A stretch of DNA of 64,000 nt from an uncultured Erythrobacter sp. (GTDB lineage Bacteria > Pseudomonadota > Alphaproteobacteria > Sphingomonadales > Sphingomonadaceae), in the NCBI GenBank assembly GCA_947488155.1, contig CANKYK010000002.1:688001-752000 (forward strand), in the 5' to 3' direction. The translations under genes were made by a program, and so were the position numbers. Shown here in pieces: positions 16,781-25,163 of the stretch (position 1 is its first letter; each line of letters starts with the position of its first letter). Under the pieces are notes generated by a model. It worked only from the letters and a program-made list of their open reading frames with translations, was not told the origin of the DNA and did no database searches.

Positions 16781-17755
16781 ATGGCTACCCACCATACAAA
16801 GATGCTGATCATTGGCTCAGGCCCTGCCGGATACAGCGCAGCCATTTATGGCGCGCGGGCCATGCTGGAGCCGATTGTGGTGCAGGGGCTTCAACCTGGT
16901 GGTCAGCTGACCATCACGACCGATGTGGAGAACTATCCGGGCTACCGCGAGGTGGTGCAGGGCCCATGGCTGATGGAAGAGATGAAGGCGCAGGCCGAGC
17001 ATGTCGGAACGCGGATGATATGGGACACCATTGTCTCGGTCGATCTGGAAGGCGGCGCACCGTTCAAGGCCATTGGCGACAGCGGCGATGAATATATCGG
17101 CGAGACGCTGGTGATTTGCACCGGCGCTCAAGCCAAATGGCTGGGTGCGCCGGGCGAGCAAGAGCTGGGCGGCAAGGGTGTGTCTGCCTGCGCGACTTGC
17201 GACGGTTTCTTCTATCGCGGCAAGAAGGTCGCCGTCATTGGCGGCGGCAACACCGCCGTTGAAGAGGCGCTTTACCTCACCAACCATTCTGACGACGTGA
17301 CGCTGATCCACCGCCGCGACGAATTGCGTGCAGAGAAGATCCTACAAGATCGTCTGATGAAGTCGCCCAAGATCTCCACGCTATGGAACAAGACCGTGAA
17401 GAGTTTCGAAGCGGGCGAGAATGGCGCGCTGCATCACCTTGTACTGGAAGACACGCAGACCGGCGAGACCTCGACACTCCAAGTCGATGGTGCATTTGTG
17501 GCGATTGGCCACGCGCCCGCGACCGAATTGTTCAAGGGCAAACTTGCGATGGATGAGAGTGGTTATCTTGACGTTGAACCGGGCACGCCGAAAACCGCCA
17601 TTCCCGGTGTGTTTGCCGCAGGCGATGTGACCGACCACGTCTACCGCCAGGCTGTGACGGCAGCGGGAATGGGCTGCATGGCCGCATTGGATGGAGAGCG
17701 GTTCTTGGCTGCACGCGAGGATGCAGAGGAAGCCGTCAGCGAAGCTGCTGAGTAA
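16781..17755 (+). CDS. trxB: Thioredoxin-disulfide reductase
   Basis: A 324-residue FAD enzyme that uses NADPH to reduce thioredoxin. It shows the N-terminal FAD motif GSGPAGYSAAIYGARA, redox-active CATC at residues 137-140, the NADPH motif GGGNTAVEEALYL and the C-terminal FAD motif GVFAAGDVTDHVYRQAVTAAGMGC. Length matches low-molecular-weight TrxB. A good AGGAAA box precedes the ATG. The C-terminus has an extra acidic tail (REDAEEAVSEAAE). A strong terminator follows 36 bases after the stop. Confidence 0.96.
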   Translation: MATHHTKMLIIGSGPAGYSAAIYGARAMLEPIVVQGLQPGGQLTITTDVENYPGYREVVQGPWLMEEMKAQAEHVGTRMIWDTIVSVDLEGGAPFKAIGDSGDEYIGETLVICTGAQAKWLGAPGEQELGGKGVSACATCDGFFYRGKKVAVIGGGNTAVEEALYLTNHSDDVTLIHRRDELRAEKILQDRLMKSPKISTLWNKTVKSFEAGENGALHHLVLEDTQTGETSTLQVDGAFVAIGHAPATELFKGKLAMDESGYLDVEPGTPKTAIPGVFAAGDVTDHVYRQAVTAAGMGCMAALDGERFLAAREDAEEAVSEAAE

Positions 17756-17790
17756 ACAGCACACGCTCCGCCGGGGGCTAGTGACAAGCG

Positions 17791-17819
17791 AAAAGGGGTT
17801 CCAATTGGAGCCCCTTTTT
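17791..17819. terminator. Intrinsic terminator, bidirectional
   Basis: A 12-bp stem AAAAGGGGTTCC/GGAGCCCCTTTT (one G-U pair) with an AATT loop, ending in a T-run; on the other strand the stem also ends in T residues. It sits between the convergent trxB and MAPEG genes and can stop transcription from both sides. Confidence 0.85.
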
Positions 17820-17838
17820 GTGTGGATACGTGGGCGGC

Positions 17839-18276
17839 TTAGACCAACAGGATCAGTGTCGCTTTTCCGATAAGGGCTATAAGCACAACGCTCGACAGAG
17901 CGAACAGCACGAAACGCACCATCACCTTGTTAGCGGTCACCTGAACCAGCGAGTGTGCAACGCGCAACCCGACGTAAATCCACGCGAGTAGGGCGTTCGG
18001 GCCGTCGCCCGCGCCTATAATGGCGAGAACCACTGTGACCGCGTAAAACAGGGTCGGTTGTTCATGCAGGTGATTGTAATTGTCTGCCTTCCAGTTGACC
18101 TTCTCTGGAAGTTTGGAGCGCAGCTCTGAACCGGTGGTGCCGACCAGCTTGGCAGGTGCCTCAATATCAGGCGCTTTGTTCATCGCGGGAATGCGGGTCG
18201 CATACATCCATACCCACATGATCATCGTCCAGATCATCAGCGCGACAGCGGGTTGAAGGATCATCGTATCAATCAT
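17839..18276 (-). CDS. MAPEG family membrane protein (second of tandem pair)
   Basis: A 145-residue integral membrane protein with about four hydrophobic segments and the MAPEG-family sequence NYNHLHEQPTLFYAVTVVLAI followed by AWIYVGLRVAHSLVQ, where E-x-P and the R-x-x-H-S helix are conserved. MAPEG proteins include microsomal glutathione transferases and eicosanoid synthases; bacterial members are mostly uncharacterised. It overlaps the upstream MAPEG gene by ATGA. The two are clear paralogues, suggesting a hetero-oligomer, since MAPEG proteins are trimers. Confidence 0.85.
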   Translation of the reverse strand: MIDTMILQPAVALMIWTMIMWVWMYATRIPAMNKAPDIEAPAKLVGTTGSELRSKLPEKVNWKADNYNHLHEQPTLFYAVTVVLAIIGAGDGPNALLAWIYVGLRVAHSLVQVTANKVMVRFVLFALSSVVLIALIGKATLILLV

Positions 18277-18725
18277 GTGGGAAGAGCTCCGGGATTGTAG
18301 AATAGTGTGGCCATGACGGCTCTAATGGCGAGCGCTATCAAGATTAGCGTGCTGACGAAAAACAGGCCAAAACGAACTGGCAGTTTATTCACCAGAATTT
18401 GCCACAGTGAATGCAGGATACGGATTCCCACATAGCCCCAGGCCAGCAGGATATCGATTGCGCCAGCTCCCATGATCGCAAGGATGATCACCGTTGCGTA
18501 AAACAACGTCGGTTGCTCGTGCAGGTGAGTGTGATTGTGAGCAGGCCAGTTGGCTTTGTCTGGTATGACCCCTTCGAGATCTTGTCCGCGCCCACCCGGC
18601 TTGCCGGATAGTTTGGACTTGTCGACCTTGGCAAGTGAGCCAAAGCGCGGCGGTATGATCCAGATCAGGACGATCAATGTCCAAACCACCAGGACCGCGG
18701 CGGGTGCGAGCATTTGCGCTTGCAT
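18273..18725 (-). CDS. MAPEG family membrane protein (first of tandem pair)
   Basis: A 150-residue membrane protein paralogous to its downstream neighbour: HNHTHLHEQPTLFYATVIILAI and AWGYVGIRILHSLWQ align directly with the other copy. Four hydrophobic helices are visible, the first immediately after the start. The stop codon overlaps the start of the second gene by four bases, giving a two-gene operon read leftward. A glutathione-dependent transferase or peroxidase role is possible by family but not shown. The pair is closed off on the left by the terminator after trxB. Confidence 0.85.
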   Translation of the reverse strand: MQAQMLAPAAVLVVWTLIVLIWIIPPRFGSLAKVDKSKLSGKPGGRGQDLEGVIPDKANWPAHNHTHLHEQPTLFYATVIILAIMGAGAIDILLAWGYVGIRILHSLWQILVNKLPVRFGLFFVSTLILIALAIRAVMATLFYNPGALPT

Positions 18726-18809
18726 GATAGTCTCCCTCTTGACCTCTACCTGCGAGAGCCAATTCGGATTGTCAAATGTGGCGCGATGAGCTGGGCGGTT
18801 GGGGGAGGT

Positions 18810-19763
18810 CTATTCGGCGATAGTCTTCGCGAATTCCACTGGGTCTGCATTGCCGCCGGTCAGCATGATGATCGTGCGCTCATCAAGCGGCACTTTGCCT
18901 GCCAAAGCGGCAGCAAGAGCGGCTGCTCCACCGGGTTCCAAGACGAGGCGCAGGTTCGCGAAGGCCCAGCGCTGGGCGCTGCGCACTTCGTCATCGGTGA
19001 CGGTGACACCTGCCTCCGCTCGGCCAGATAAGAGATTGAGATTCATCCGCTTGGTCGCGGTGGGTTTCAGCGCGTCACAGATCGTCTTGGGTGCATCCTC
19101 GGCGGCCGTAACCAGCTCACCAGAGGAGATTGCTTGCCCGACCACGTCCCATCCGACCGGCTCAACGGGGTAGATCTTCGTCTTTGGGCAGGCGAGACCG
19201 AGGCCCGCCGCAAGCCCTCCGCCGCCGCAGCAGGCGAGAACAGAGCTTGGCTCACCGCCCAATTGCTCGGTGATTTCAATGCCTGCGCTGCCTTGCCCCT
19301 CTATCACCCAGGGGTCGCCAAAGGCGTGGACCAAGGTGCCACCGCGCTCTGAAATCAGCTTGACCGCGACCTCATCACGGTCTTCACCAGGGCGCTCATA
19401 CAGCACAATTTCAGCGCCGAGCGCGCTCGTGTTTTCGAGCTTTATCTGAGGCGCATCGCGCGGCATGACGATGGTGGCTTTGATGCCAAGTCTGCGCGCA
19501 GCCCATGAGACGCCTTGCGCGTGATTGCCGCTGGACACAGCCACAACGCCGCCAGCGCGCTCTTCGCTCGTCATTGCCGAAAGCCGGTGCCATCCGCCGC
19601 GGATTTTGAAGGCGCCTACCGGCTGCAGATTCTCTGCCTTCACCCAGCACCGCGTGCCATTGATCTCGACCGGCAATAGCGGTGTCGGCGGCAGGATAGC
19701 GGTGATCTTGCGAGCGGCGTCCAAAACTCCATCGCGGGTCGGCATCCGTAGAGCGTCGGTCAT
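18810..19763 (-). CDS. Threonine/serine dehydratase-like PLP enzyme
   Basis: A 317-residue fold-type II PLP enzyme. The Schiff-base Lys is K53 in GAFKIRGG, the substrate loop is SSGNHAQG, and the phosphate-binding glycine loop is CCGGGGLAAG. Length fits single-domain catabolic threonine dehydratases (no C-terminal ACT regulatory domain), which convert L-threonine or L-serine to 2-oxo acids and ammonia. Serine racemase or a beta-hydroxyamino-acid dehydratase of another specificity remains possible. Upstream bases 19764-19977 hold no gene I can support. Confidence 0.85.
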   Translation of the reverse strand: MTDALRMPTRDGVLDAARKITAILPPTPLLPVEINGTRCWVKAENLQPVGAFKIRGGWHRLSAMTSEERAGGVVAVSSGNHAQGVSWAARRLGIKATIVMPRDAPQIKLENTSALGAEIVLYERPGEDRDEVAVKLISERGGTLVHAFGDPWVIEGQGSAGIEITEQLGGEPSSVLACCGGGGLAAGLGLACPKTKIYPVEPVGWDVVGQAISSGELVTAAEDAPKTICDALKPTATKRMNLNLLSGRAEAGVTVTDDEVRSAQRWAFANLRLVLEPGGAAALAAALAGKVPLDERTIIMLTGGNADPVEFAKTIAE

Positions 19764-19977
19764 ATGGCAAACCCTATGCGCTGGAACACTTGGAACACAG
19801 TCCTGGGGGAAGAAAGAGCGCCCGCATTTCTCGTGGAGAAAGAGGACAGGTAAAGGCTGGAATTACACATCCTGTCGCTATGGCCCGATGCGGCATAGTA
19901 GGAAAGGGCGGGATCGATTTACGCTGCTCTCGCATTGCCCTAGTGAGCGCAAGATTCGAATTTGAAAGGTCGGAATT

Positions 19978-21204
19978 ATGTCGACAGTTTTGGTAATCGG
20001 GGCAGGCGGGGTCAGTTCTGTTTGTGTTCACAAGATGGCGCAACTTGGCGATATCTTCACAGACATTCATTTGGCCAGTCGCACAAAATCGAAATGCGAT
20101 GCCATCGCCGCAGGCGTGAAAACCCGCGAGGGCGCGGACATCAACACCTATGAAATTGACGCTGAAGAAGTGCCCGCATTGGTCAATCTGATCCATCAGA
20201 TTAAACCGAGCCTGGTTGTCAATCTTGCGCTGCCTTATCAGGATTTGCCAATCATGGATGCCTGCCTGGAAACGGGCGTGCACTATCTCGACACCGCCAA
20301 TTACGAGCCGAAGGACGAGGCCAAGTTCGAATACCATTGGCAATGGGCCTATCATAACCGGTTCAAAGAGGCGGGCATCATGGCGCTGCTCGGATCAGGC
20401 TTTGACCCCGGCGTGACCAGCGTTTTCACGATGTGGCTGCGCAAGCATAAGCTGAAGACGATCCGTCAGCTCGATATTCTGGATTGCAATGGCGGCGATC
20501 ATGGTCAGGCGTTTGCGACCAATTTCAATCCAGAGATCAACATTCGCGAAGTGACCGCTCCCGCGCGGCATTGGGAGAAGAAACCGGGGGAAAATGGCGG
20601 CTGGGTCGAGACCCCGGCGATGCAGGTGAAGACCGAGTTCGACTTTGAAGCGGTTGGACCGCGCAACGCCTATTTGATGTATCATGAGGAGCTGGAAAGC
20701 CTCTCCAAATTCATTCCAGAGCTGGAGAGAGCACGGTTCTGGATGACGTTCGGCGATGAATATATCAAGCACCTCACAGTGCTACAGAATGTCGGCATGA
20801 CCGGGATTGAGCCGATCAAATATCAAGGCAAGGAAATCATCCCGTTGCAATTCCTCGCGGCCGTTTTGCCCAAGCCGGAAACGCTGGGTGAAAGCACCAC
20901 AGGAAACACCAATATCGGTGTGATCGCGACCGGCGAGGCCTTGGATGGTTCAGGCGAAAAGACATTCTATATCAACAATATCTGTAGCCATGAGGCGGCC
21001 TACGAAGAGACCGGTAATCAAGGCGTGAGCTACACCACAGGCGTGCCCGCGATGATTGGCAGCGCGATGATGCTTGGCGGCACGTGGTCGGGTGAGGGCG
21101 TGTTCAACATGGAGCAAATGAACCCCGATCCCTTTATGGAAATGCTGAATTTGCATGGCCTGCCATGGAATGTGAAAGAGCTCGATGGGCCGGTAGGGTT
21201 TTAG
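19978..21204 (+). CDS. Carboxynorspermidine/carboxyspermidine dehydrogenase
   Basis: A 408-residue member of the saccharopine-dehydrogenase family. The N-terminal Rossmann motif is VLVIGAGGVSSVCVHKMA; LGSGFDPGVTSVF and DCNGGDHG belong to the CANSDH branch. Such enzymes condense L-aspartate beta-semialdehyde with putrescine or diaminopropane, using NADPH, to give carboxyspermidine or carboxynorspermidine. The decarboxylase for that product is encoded at 22044, with one reverse-strand gene between. The ATG at 19978 follows GAAAGGTCGGA. Whether the physiological amine is spermidine, norspermidine or homospermidine cannot be read here. Confidence 0.88.
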   Translation: MSTVLVIGAGGVSSVCVHKMAQLGDIFTDIHLASRTKSKCDAIAAGVKTREGADINTYEIDAEEVPALVNLIHQIKPSLVVNLALPYQDLPIMDACLETGVHYLDTANYEPKDEAKFEYHWQWAYHNRFKEAGIMALLGSGFDPGVTSVFTMWLRKHKLKTIRQLDILDCNGGDHGQAFATNFNPEINIREVTAPARHWEKKPGENGGWVETPAMQVKTEFDFEAVGPRNAYLMYHEELESLSKFIPELERARFWMTFGDEYIKHLTVLQNVGMTGIEPIKYQGKEIIPLQFLAAVLPKPETLGESTTGNTNIGVIATGEALDGSGEKTFYINNICSHEAAYEETGNQGVSYTTGVPAMIGSAMMLGGTWSGEGVFNMEQMNPDPFMEMLNLHGLPWNVKELDGPVGF

Positions 21205-21207
21205 GGG

Positions 21208-21960
21208 TCAGTTGCTGGGCACGATCTCGCAAGAAGGGTCTCCAGCACAAACGATGGATTGCCTCGCATTCGAAAGAGCTTGTATGTTACTCTGAGCCAT
21301 ACGGATATATTCGTTGAGTACCCATTCCGCCCACACGTCAGCTATACCTGCCAAACGCTGCGCCTGCAAAGCTGGTGCGGCATTGCCTTGAGCCAGAGTG
21401 TCACTCACATCCTTTTGCGGGTCCAGATTGAGGAACAGGCTGGCCGGGACAACCCAACCGCCCATTCCGCCATACAGCTCTCTCGGGGCGACAAACATGT
21501 GTACGCCAAGGCGGGGCTCCTCGCTCTTGTCTAGCGAACCATGGATGACAAGCGCAGCGATTTTGTATGGTCCTTTTCCGTTGCGCGTGCCCTCCGCAAT
21601 AAAGGCCTCGCCCGAGCCGCGATTGTCGAGCAGGACCGCTTTCTTCATTGTGTATGAGCCAAGAACTTTGAGATCCGTGATGCCGCCAGCTTTTGCTGAT
21701 TCTATAAAGGCAGAGCGCTTATCGGTACCTTCCATAGCGTAGAACCACAGGGCGCTTCCCTTATGTGGGCTGCTGACTTTAGGGCGGTGCATATATTGCA
21801 TGCCATTGCCATCAGCCGTGCGCTGCTCCAGTTTTTCCCAACCTTCAAAACCTTCAACGACATAGCCATCGACAATCGGCACAGGTGCTTTTGCCCATGT
21901 TAGACTTGGCATGAAATGCGTAAGCAACATGATGGATATGGCAGCAAACCAGTTGCGCAT
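21208..21960 (-). CDS. Secreted protein of unknown function
   Basis: A 250-residue protein with a signal peptide (MRNWFAAISIMLLTHF...LTWAKA). The mature part has GYVVEGFEGWEKLEQ near the start, a MYVAPRELYGGMGGWVVPASLF-like mid-region (HMFVAPRELYGG) and a C-terminal helical segment, and ends with two Cys (CAGDPSC) that could form a disulphide. I recognise no family. It lies in reverse orientation between the two polyamine genes, with its 3' end 3 bases from the dehydrogenase stop, and looks like an insertion into a formerly contiguous pair. Confidence 0.65.
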   Translation of the reverse strand: MRNWFAAISIMLLTHFMPSLTWAKAPVPIVDGYVVEGFEGWEKLEQRTADGNGMQYMHRPKVSSPHKGSALWFYAMEGTDKRSAFIESAKAGGITDLKVLGSYTMKKAVLLDNRGSGEAFIAEGTRNGKGPYKIAALVIHGSLDKSEEPRLGVHMFVAPRELYGGMGGWVVPASLFLNLDPQKDVSDTLAQGNAAPALQAQRLAGIADVWAEWVLNEYIRMAQSNIQALSNARQSIVCAGDPSCEIVPSN

Positions 21961-22043
21961 CGTCCGATTCTCCTCCTATCGCATTTCAAAGCTGGGATGC
22001 CACTTTGACAGTCTTGCAGCGTTAGACAAGTTCAGGAGTTTCA

Positions 22044-23219
22044 ATGCAAACGCAAGCTGGTGATCCGGGCGCTTTCGCCCATTTTGATTTGAGCCGCGTG
22101 GAAAGCCCGGCGTTCGTCGTGGATGCCGCAAAGCTGCGCGCGAACTGCCAGGTGTTGGCGGAAATTCGCGACGAGGCGGATATCAAAGTGCTGGCGGCGC
22201 TAAAGGCGTTCTCGATGCATGCCGTTGCGCCGTTGATCGGGGAATATCTCGATGGAGCGACGTGCAGTGGACTGTGGGAAGCTCGGCTCGCGAGCGAGTA
22301 TTACGATGGTGAGATCGCCACCTACTCACCGGCCTACAAGCCGGATGAGCTTGAGGAAATCTGCCGACTTTCCGATCATGTGATCTTCAATTCGCCAACC
22401 CAAATGGCCCGTGCGGCTATAATCCTAGAGCATGCGCGGCACACGGGCGGCGATGTTGATGTAGGCCTGCGCATCAATCCACTGGTGCAAACCGGCGAGG
22501 TCGCCAAATACGACCCCAGCGCGCCCGGCTCGCGGCTTGGCTTTCCAATCGACCAACTGACTGAAGAGCATATGGAGGGCGTCGATGGCATCCACTTTCA
22601 CAACCTGTGCGAGCAGACCTTTGAGCCGTTGCAGCGCACTTGGGACCGCGTGTTCGATGCGATTGAGCCGTTTTTCGGGCAGCTCAAATGGATCAATATG
22701 GGCGGTGGGCATCACATCACCCGCGCCGATTATGAGCGCGATGCGTTGATCCAATTGCTAAAAGACGCCCGCGAAGACACCGGCGCAGAGATTTACGTTG
22801 AGCCGGGCGAGGCTATTGCGCTTGATGCAGGAATATTGGTCGGCACCTTGCTTGATACTGGCTTTAACGAGGTGCCAATCGGGATCACAGATGTTTCGGC
22901 AACCTGTCATATGCCCGACGTGCTGGAGGCGCCTTATCGTCCGGCCATGCTGGGCGAGCTTCAGGATGACGGTGTGCCCATTCGCCTTGGCGGGCCGTCC
23001 TGCCTCGCGGGCGATGTAATTGGTGACTACCGCCTGCCGGTAAAGGCCGATCCCGGCGCGCGTTTCGCATTCCTTGATCAGGCGCATTATTCCATGGTGA
23101 AGACGAACACCTTCAACGGCGTGCAACTGCCCAGCATTTGGCTGTGGGACAGTGAGACCGACAACTTGGAATGCGTGAAGAGGTTTGAGTACGAGGACTT
23201 CAAAGACCGGTTGAGCTGA
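22044..23219 (+). CDS. nspC: Carboxynorspermidine/carboxyspermidine decarboxylase
   Basis: A 391-residue fold-type III (alanine-racemase-like) PLP enzyme. The PLP Lys is K54 in LAALKAFSMH; HFHNLCEQ, NMGGGHHITR and EPGEAIALDAG are the family's PLP-phosphate and substrate motifs, and GPSCLAGDV carries the partner-subunit Cys. It removes the carboxyl group from carboxy(nor)spermidine, the last step of the aspartate-semialdehyde route to triamines. It works with the dehydrogenase at 19978; putrescine probably comes from the decarboxylase at 25164. It is convergent with the DUF3137 gene, 4 bases away. Confidence 0.9.
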   Translation: MQTQAGDPGAFAHFDLSRVESPAFVVDAAKLRANCQVLAEIRDEADIKVLAALKAFSMHAVAPLIGEYLDGATCSGLWEARLASEYYDGEIATYSPAYKPDELEEICRLSDHVIFNSPTQMARAAIILEHARHTGGDVDVGLRINPLVQTGEVAKYDPSAPGSRLGFPIDQLTEEHMEGVDGIHFHNLCEQTFEPLQRTWDRVFDAIEPFFGQLKWINMGGGHHITRADYERDALIQLLKDAREDTGAEIYVEPGEAIALDAGILVGTLLDTGFNEVPIGITDVSATCHMPDVLEAPYRPAMLGELQDDGVPIRLGGPSCLAGDVIGDYRLPVKADPGARFAFLDQAHYSMVKTNTFNGVQLPSIWLWDSETDNLECVKRFEYEDFKDRLS

Positions 23220-23223
23220 CGGC

Positions 23224-24273
23224 CTATATGCCCTTGCGACCAAACCCGCCACCAAGCGCGGAGCCGCCAGCGCCCAGATTGCGCGCATCATCGACAACAA
23301 TGCCGCTAGAGCTGGGACCTGCGCTTTCATGGCCGCGCTCGGTCTTGTTGATGGCCACGGCCAGCTGAGCGAGGGAGGCGAATTGCTTGGCGGTTTCCTC
23401 CGCGCGCTCACGGTCGCCAGATGCGTCGATGCTGCCGCTTTCAAACAGGTTTCCGCTTTCAACCGCGATGATCATTTCGCCCTTACGGAAGATCGCGCGA
23501 ACAGCATCGCCAGAGAAGGCTCGCTCAATTCCGATCAGGTGTTCGACATAAGTTGGATCGACAAGCGTTCGTGCCTCAACCTGATCATCGCTCCACACCT
23601 CGAACACGTCTTCGAAGGCAGGGTGGACCTGATCCACATAATCCAGCCGGTGTCCGTCAAAGTTCGCATGGTCAGCGCGGCCGCCCAGGCCGAACCACTT
23701 CTTATGCTTGCCTGCTCGCTGCAGCAGCGTGGTTGAATGGAACCGGCGGCCAAATTGCATTTGGATGATCGCACCCCGAAACACTGTCACCCAGCGCTTG
23801 TTCTTTCCAGAGCCTTTGCGCTGCTCCAAATGCGCCTCGTAAAGGCGGAAGTCATGGCCCTCGATCTCGCCAAACCATTGGTCTTCAAAGCCATCTCGAT
23901 TGTAGTGCGGCACTAGGCCATATTGCTTGGCGGCTTCAAACTCATCGCCCGGCTCAACGTCATGGTCGTAATGCACGCCCAATTCGCCTGCGATGGCGGA
24001 ATTGATGCCGATCTTGATCTCTTTTTTCGCTTTTTGAATTGGAGCATAAATCCAAGACCCAGCGCTAATCCCCAAAAACAGTGTGATGAAGAACTTGATG
24101 CTGCCATCCCAACTGGGACCAAACCACATCAATGCCAGCAAAGGCAGCAGGATAAAGGCGCATTTAACGCCGCGGTTTGAGGCTTTCTCTTTAGCGTCGG
24201 TGCGCATGCCTTGCTGCGCGTCGAGCCAGCTCCCCAGCTCCCCACCCATTAGCTTGTTAACATCGGCACGCAT
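23224..24273 (-). CDS. DUF3137 domain membrane protein
   Basis: A 349-residue protein with two adjacent hydrophobic segments (CAFILLPLLALMWFG and FFITLFLGISAGSWIYA) near residues 38-75. A soluble domain follows with DFRLYEAHLEQRKGSGKN and VFRGAIIQMQF, characteristic of DUF3137, and then a Gly/Ser-rich C-terminus (GGSALGGGFGRKGI). Function is unknown. It is divergent from a lemA gene; DUF3137 and LemA genes are commonly neighbours, which suggests a shared membrane-associated process. Confidence 0.85.
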   Translation of the reverse strand: MRADVNKLMGGELGSWLDAQQGMRTDAKEKASNRGVKCAFILLPLLALMWFGPSWDGSIKFFITLFLGISAGSWIYAPIQKAKKEIKIGINSAIAGELGVHYDHDVEPGDEFEAAKQYGLVPHYNRDGFEDQWFGEIEGHDFRLYEAHLEQRKGSGKNKRWVTVFRGAIIQMQFGRRFHSTTLLQRAGKHKKWFGLGGRADHANFDGHRLDYVDQVHPAFEDVFEVWSDDQVEARTLVDPTYVEHLIGIERAFSGDAVRAIFRKGEMIIAVESGNLFESGSIDASGDRERAEETAKQFASLAQLAVAINKTERGHESAGPSSSGIVVDDARNLGAGGSALGGGFGRKGI

Positions 24274-24385
24274 CGCTACGCTCGGCTCCCTTAACCTATA
24301 TTTGCGCGAGGCCCCGTGGCTCCGTCGCTATCCCTTAACTATTTGACGCTAGTATAGGAATATACAGTTAAGAAAGAGGTGTGAG

Positions 24386-24958
24386 ATGGTCGAGATTTTT
24401 GGATGGTTTTGGACATCGGCAATTGTGGTCCTCGCGGTTGGCGGGGTTCTGCTTCTTATTGGGATTTACAATCGGCTGGTCGCGTTGCGTCAGAATGTCC
24501 GCCAGGGCGTGGCCGATATTGATGCCCAATTGCGTCAACGCCACGATCTGATCCCGAATCTTGTCAGCACCGTTCAGGGTTATGCCAGCCACGAGAAAGA
24601 GACGCTCGACAGTGTTATCAGCGCGCGCAACGCCGCGGCATCTGGCGAGCCGAGTTCTGGCAGTGAGCAACAGCTCAAACTCTCGCTTGATCGCCTGCTG
24701 GCACTGGGAGAGGCCTATCCAGACCTTAAAGCGAACACCAACTTTCAAGAGCTTCAGCGCGAGCTTGCTGAGACGGAAGATAAGCTGGCCGCCGCTCGCC
24801 GTGCATTGAATGCCGCCGCGGCTCAGTTCAACGCTGCGCGTGAGAGCTTCCCAGCTGTTCTGTTCGCTGGAATGCTCGGTTTTAAAGAGGCGGATTTCCA
24901 CCGCCTCGATGATAGCGAGAAGGGTACCGTCGATCAGGCACCGCAGATTGCGTTTTAA
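24386..24958 (+). CDS. lemA: LemA family protein
   Basis: A 190-residue protein with one N-terminal transmembrane segment (FWTSAIVVLAVGGVLLLIGI), then the LemA signature YNRLVALRQNVRQGVADID, QLRQRHDLIPNLV and YASHEKET. The remainder is a long helical bundle. LemA proteins are anchored to the inner membrane with the helical part probably outside; biochemical function is unsettled. It is divergently paired with the DUF3137 gene. The 112-base region between them contains two TTAAC-type sequences but no promoter I can assign firmly. Confidence 0.92.
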   Translation: MVEIFGWFWTSAIVVLAVGGVLLLIGIYNRLVALRQNVRQGVADIDAQLRQRHDLIPNLVSTVQGYASHEKETLDSVISARNAAASGEPSSGSEQQLKLSLDRLLALGEAYPDLKANTNFQELQRELAETEDKLAAARRALNAAAAQFNAARESFPAVLFAGMLGFKEADFHRLDDSEKGTVDQAPQIAF

Positions 24959-25011
24959 ACTGCCGCCAATGGGGTGGACAAAATCGCCCCTTCAGGTGCA
25001 CATTTTCAGTT

Positions 25012-25150
25012 GCGGAAGCGCGATTTAGGCTTATATGCGCGCTTCCGCTGCCGATCCCTCTTAGGAGGGCGGGGACTCTTGATCGCAAGACCGTAAGGCA
25101 GCCTTGTTCAGAACCTGGGCCAGGTCGATGGTTTGGCTCGCATCCTTCTG
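25012..25150 (+). ncRNA. Structured leader, candidate speF-type RNA
   Basis: Upstream of the ornithine-decarboxylase-like gene lie three inverted repeats in a row: a perfect 11-bp stem GCGGAAGCGCG/CGCGCTTCCGC (25012-25048), then CCCTC-TTAG-GAGGG, then CTTG-ATCG-CAAG, followed by GACCGTAAGGCAGCC. Alphaproteobacterial ornithine decarboxylase genes are known to carry a conserved cis-regulatory RNA (speF element) in this position. Location and multi-hairpin architecture fit; I cannot verify the consensus from memory. If correct, the leader senses a polyamine-related signal and controls the downstream gene. Confidence 0.5.
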
Positions 25151-25163
25151 GGGGTCCCTTGAG

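Noticed and set aside
24343..24367. TTGACG plus TATACA as a lemA promoter
   Set aside because: The spacing between the two boxes is only 12 bases, too short for a sigma-70 promoter.
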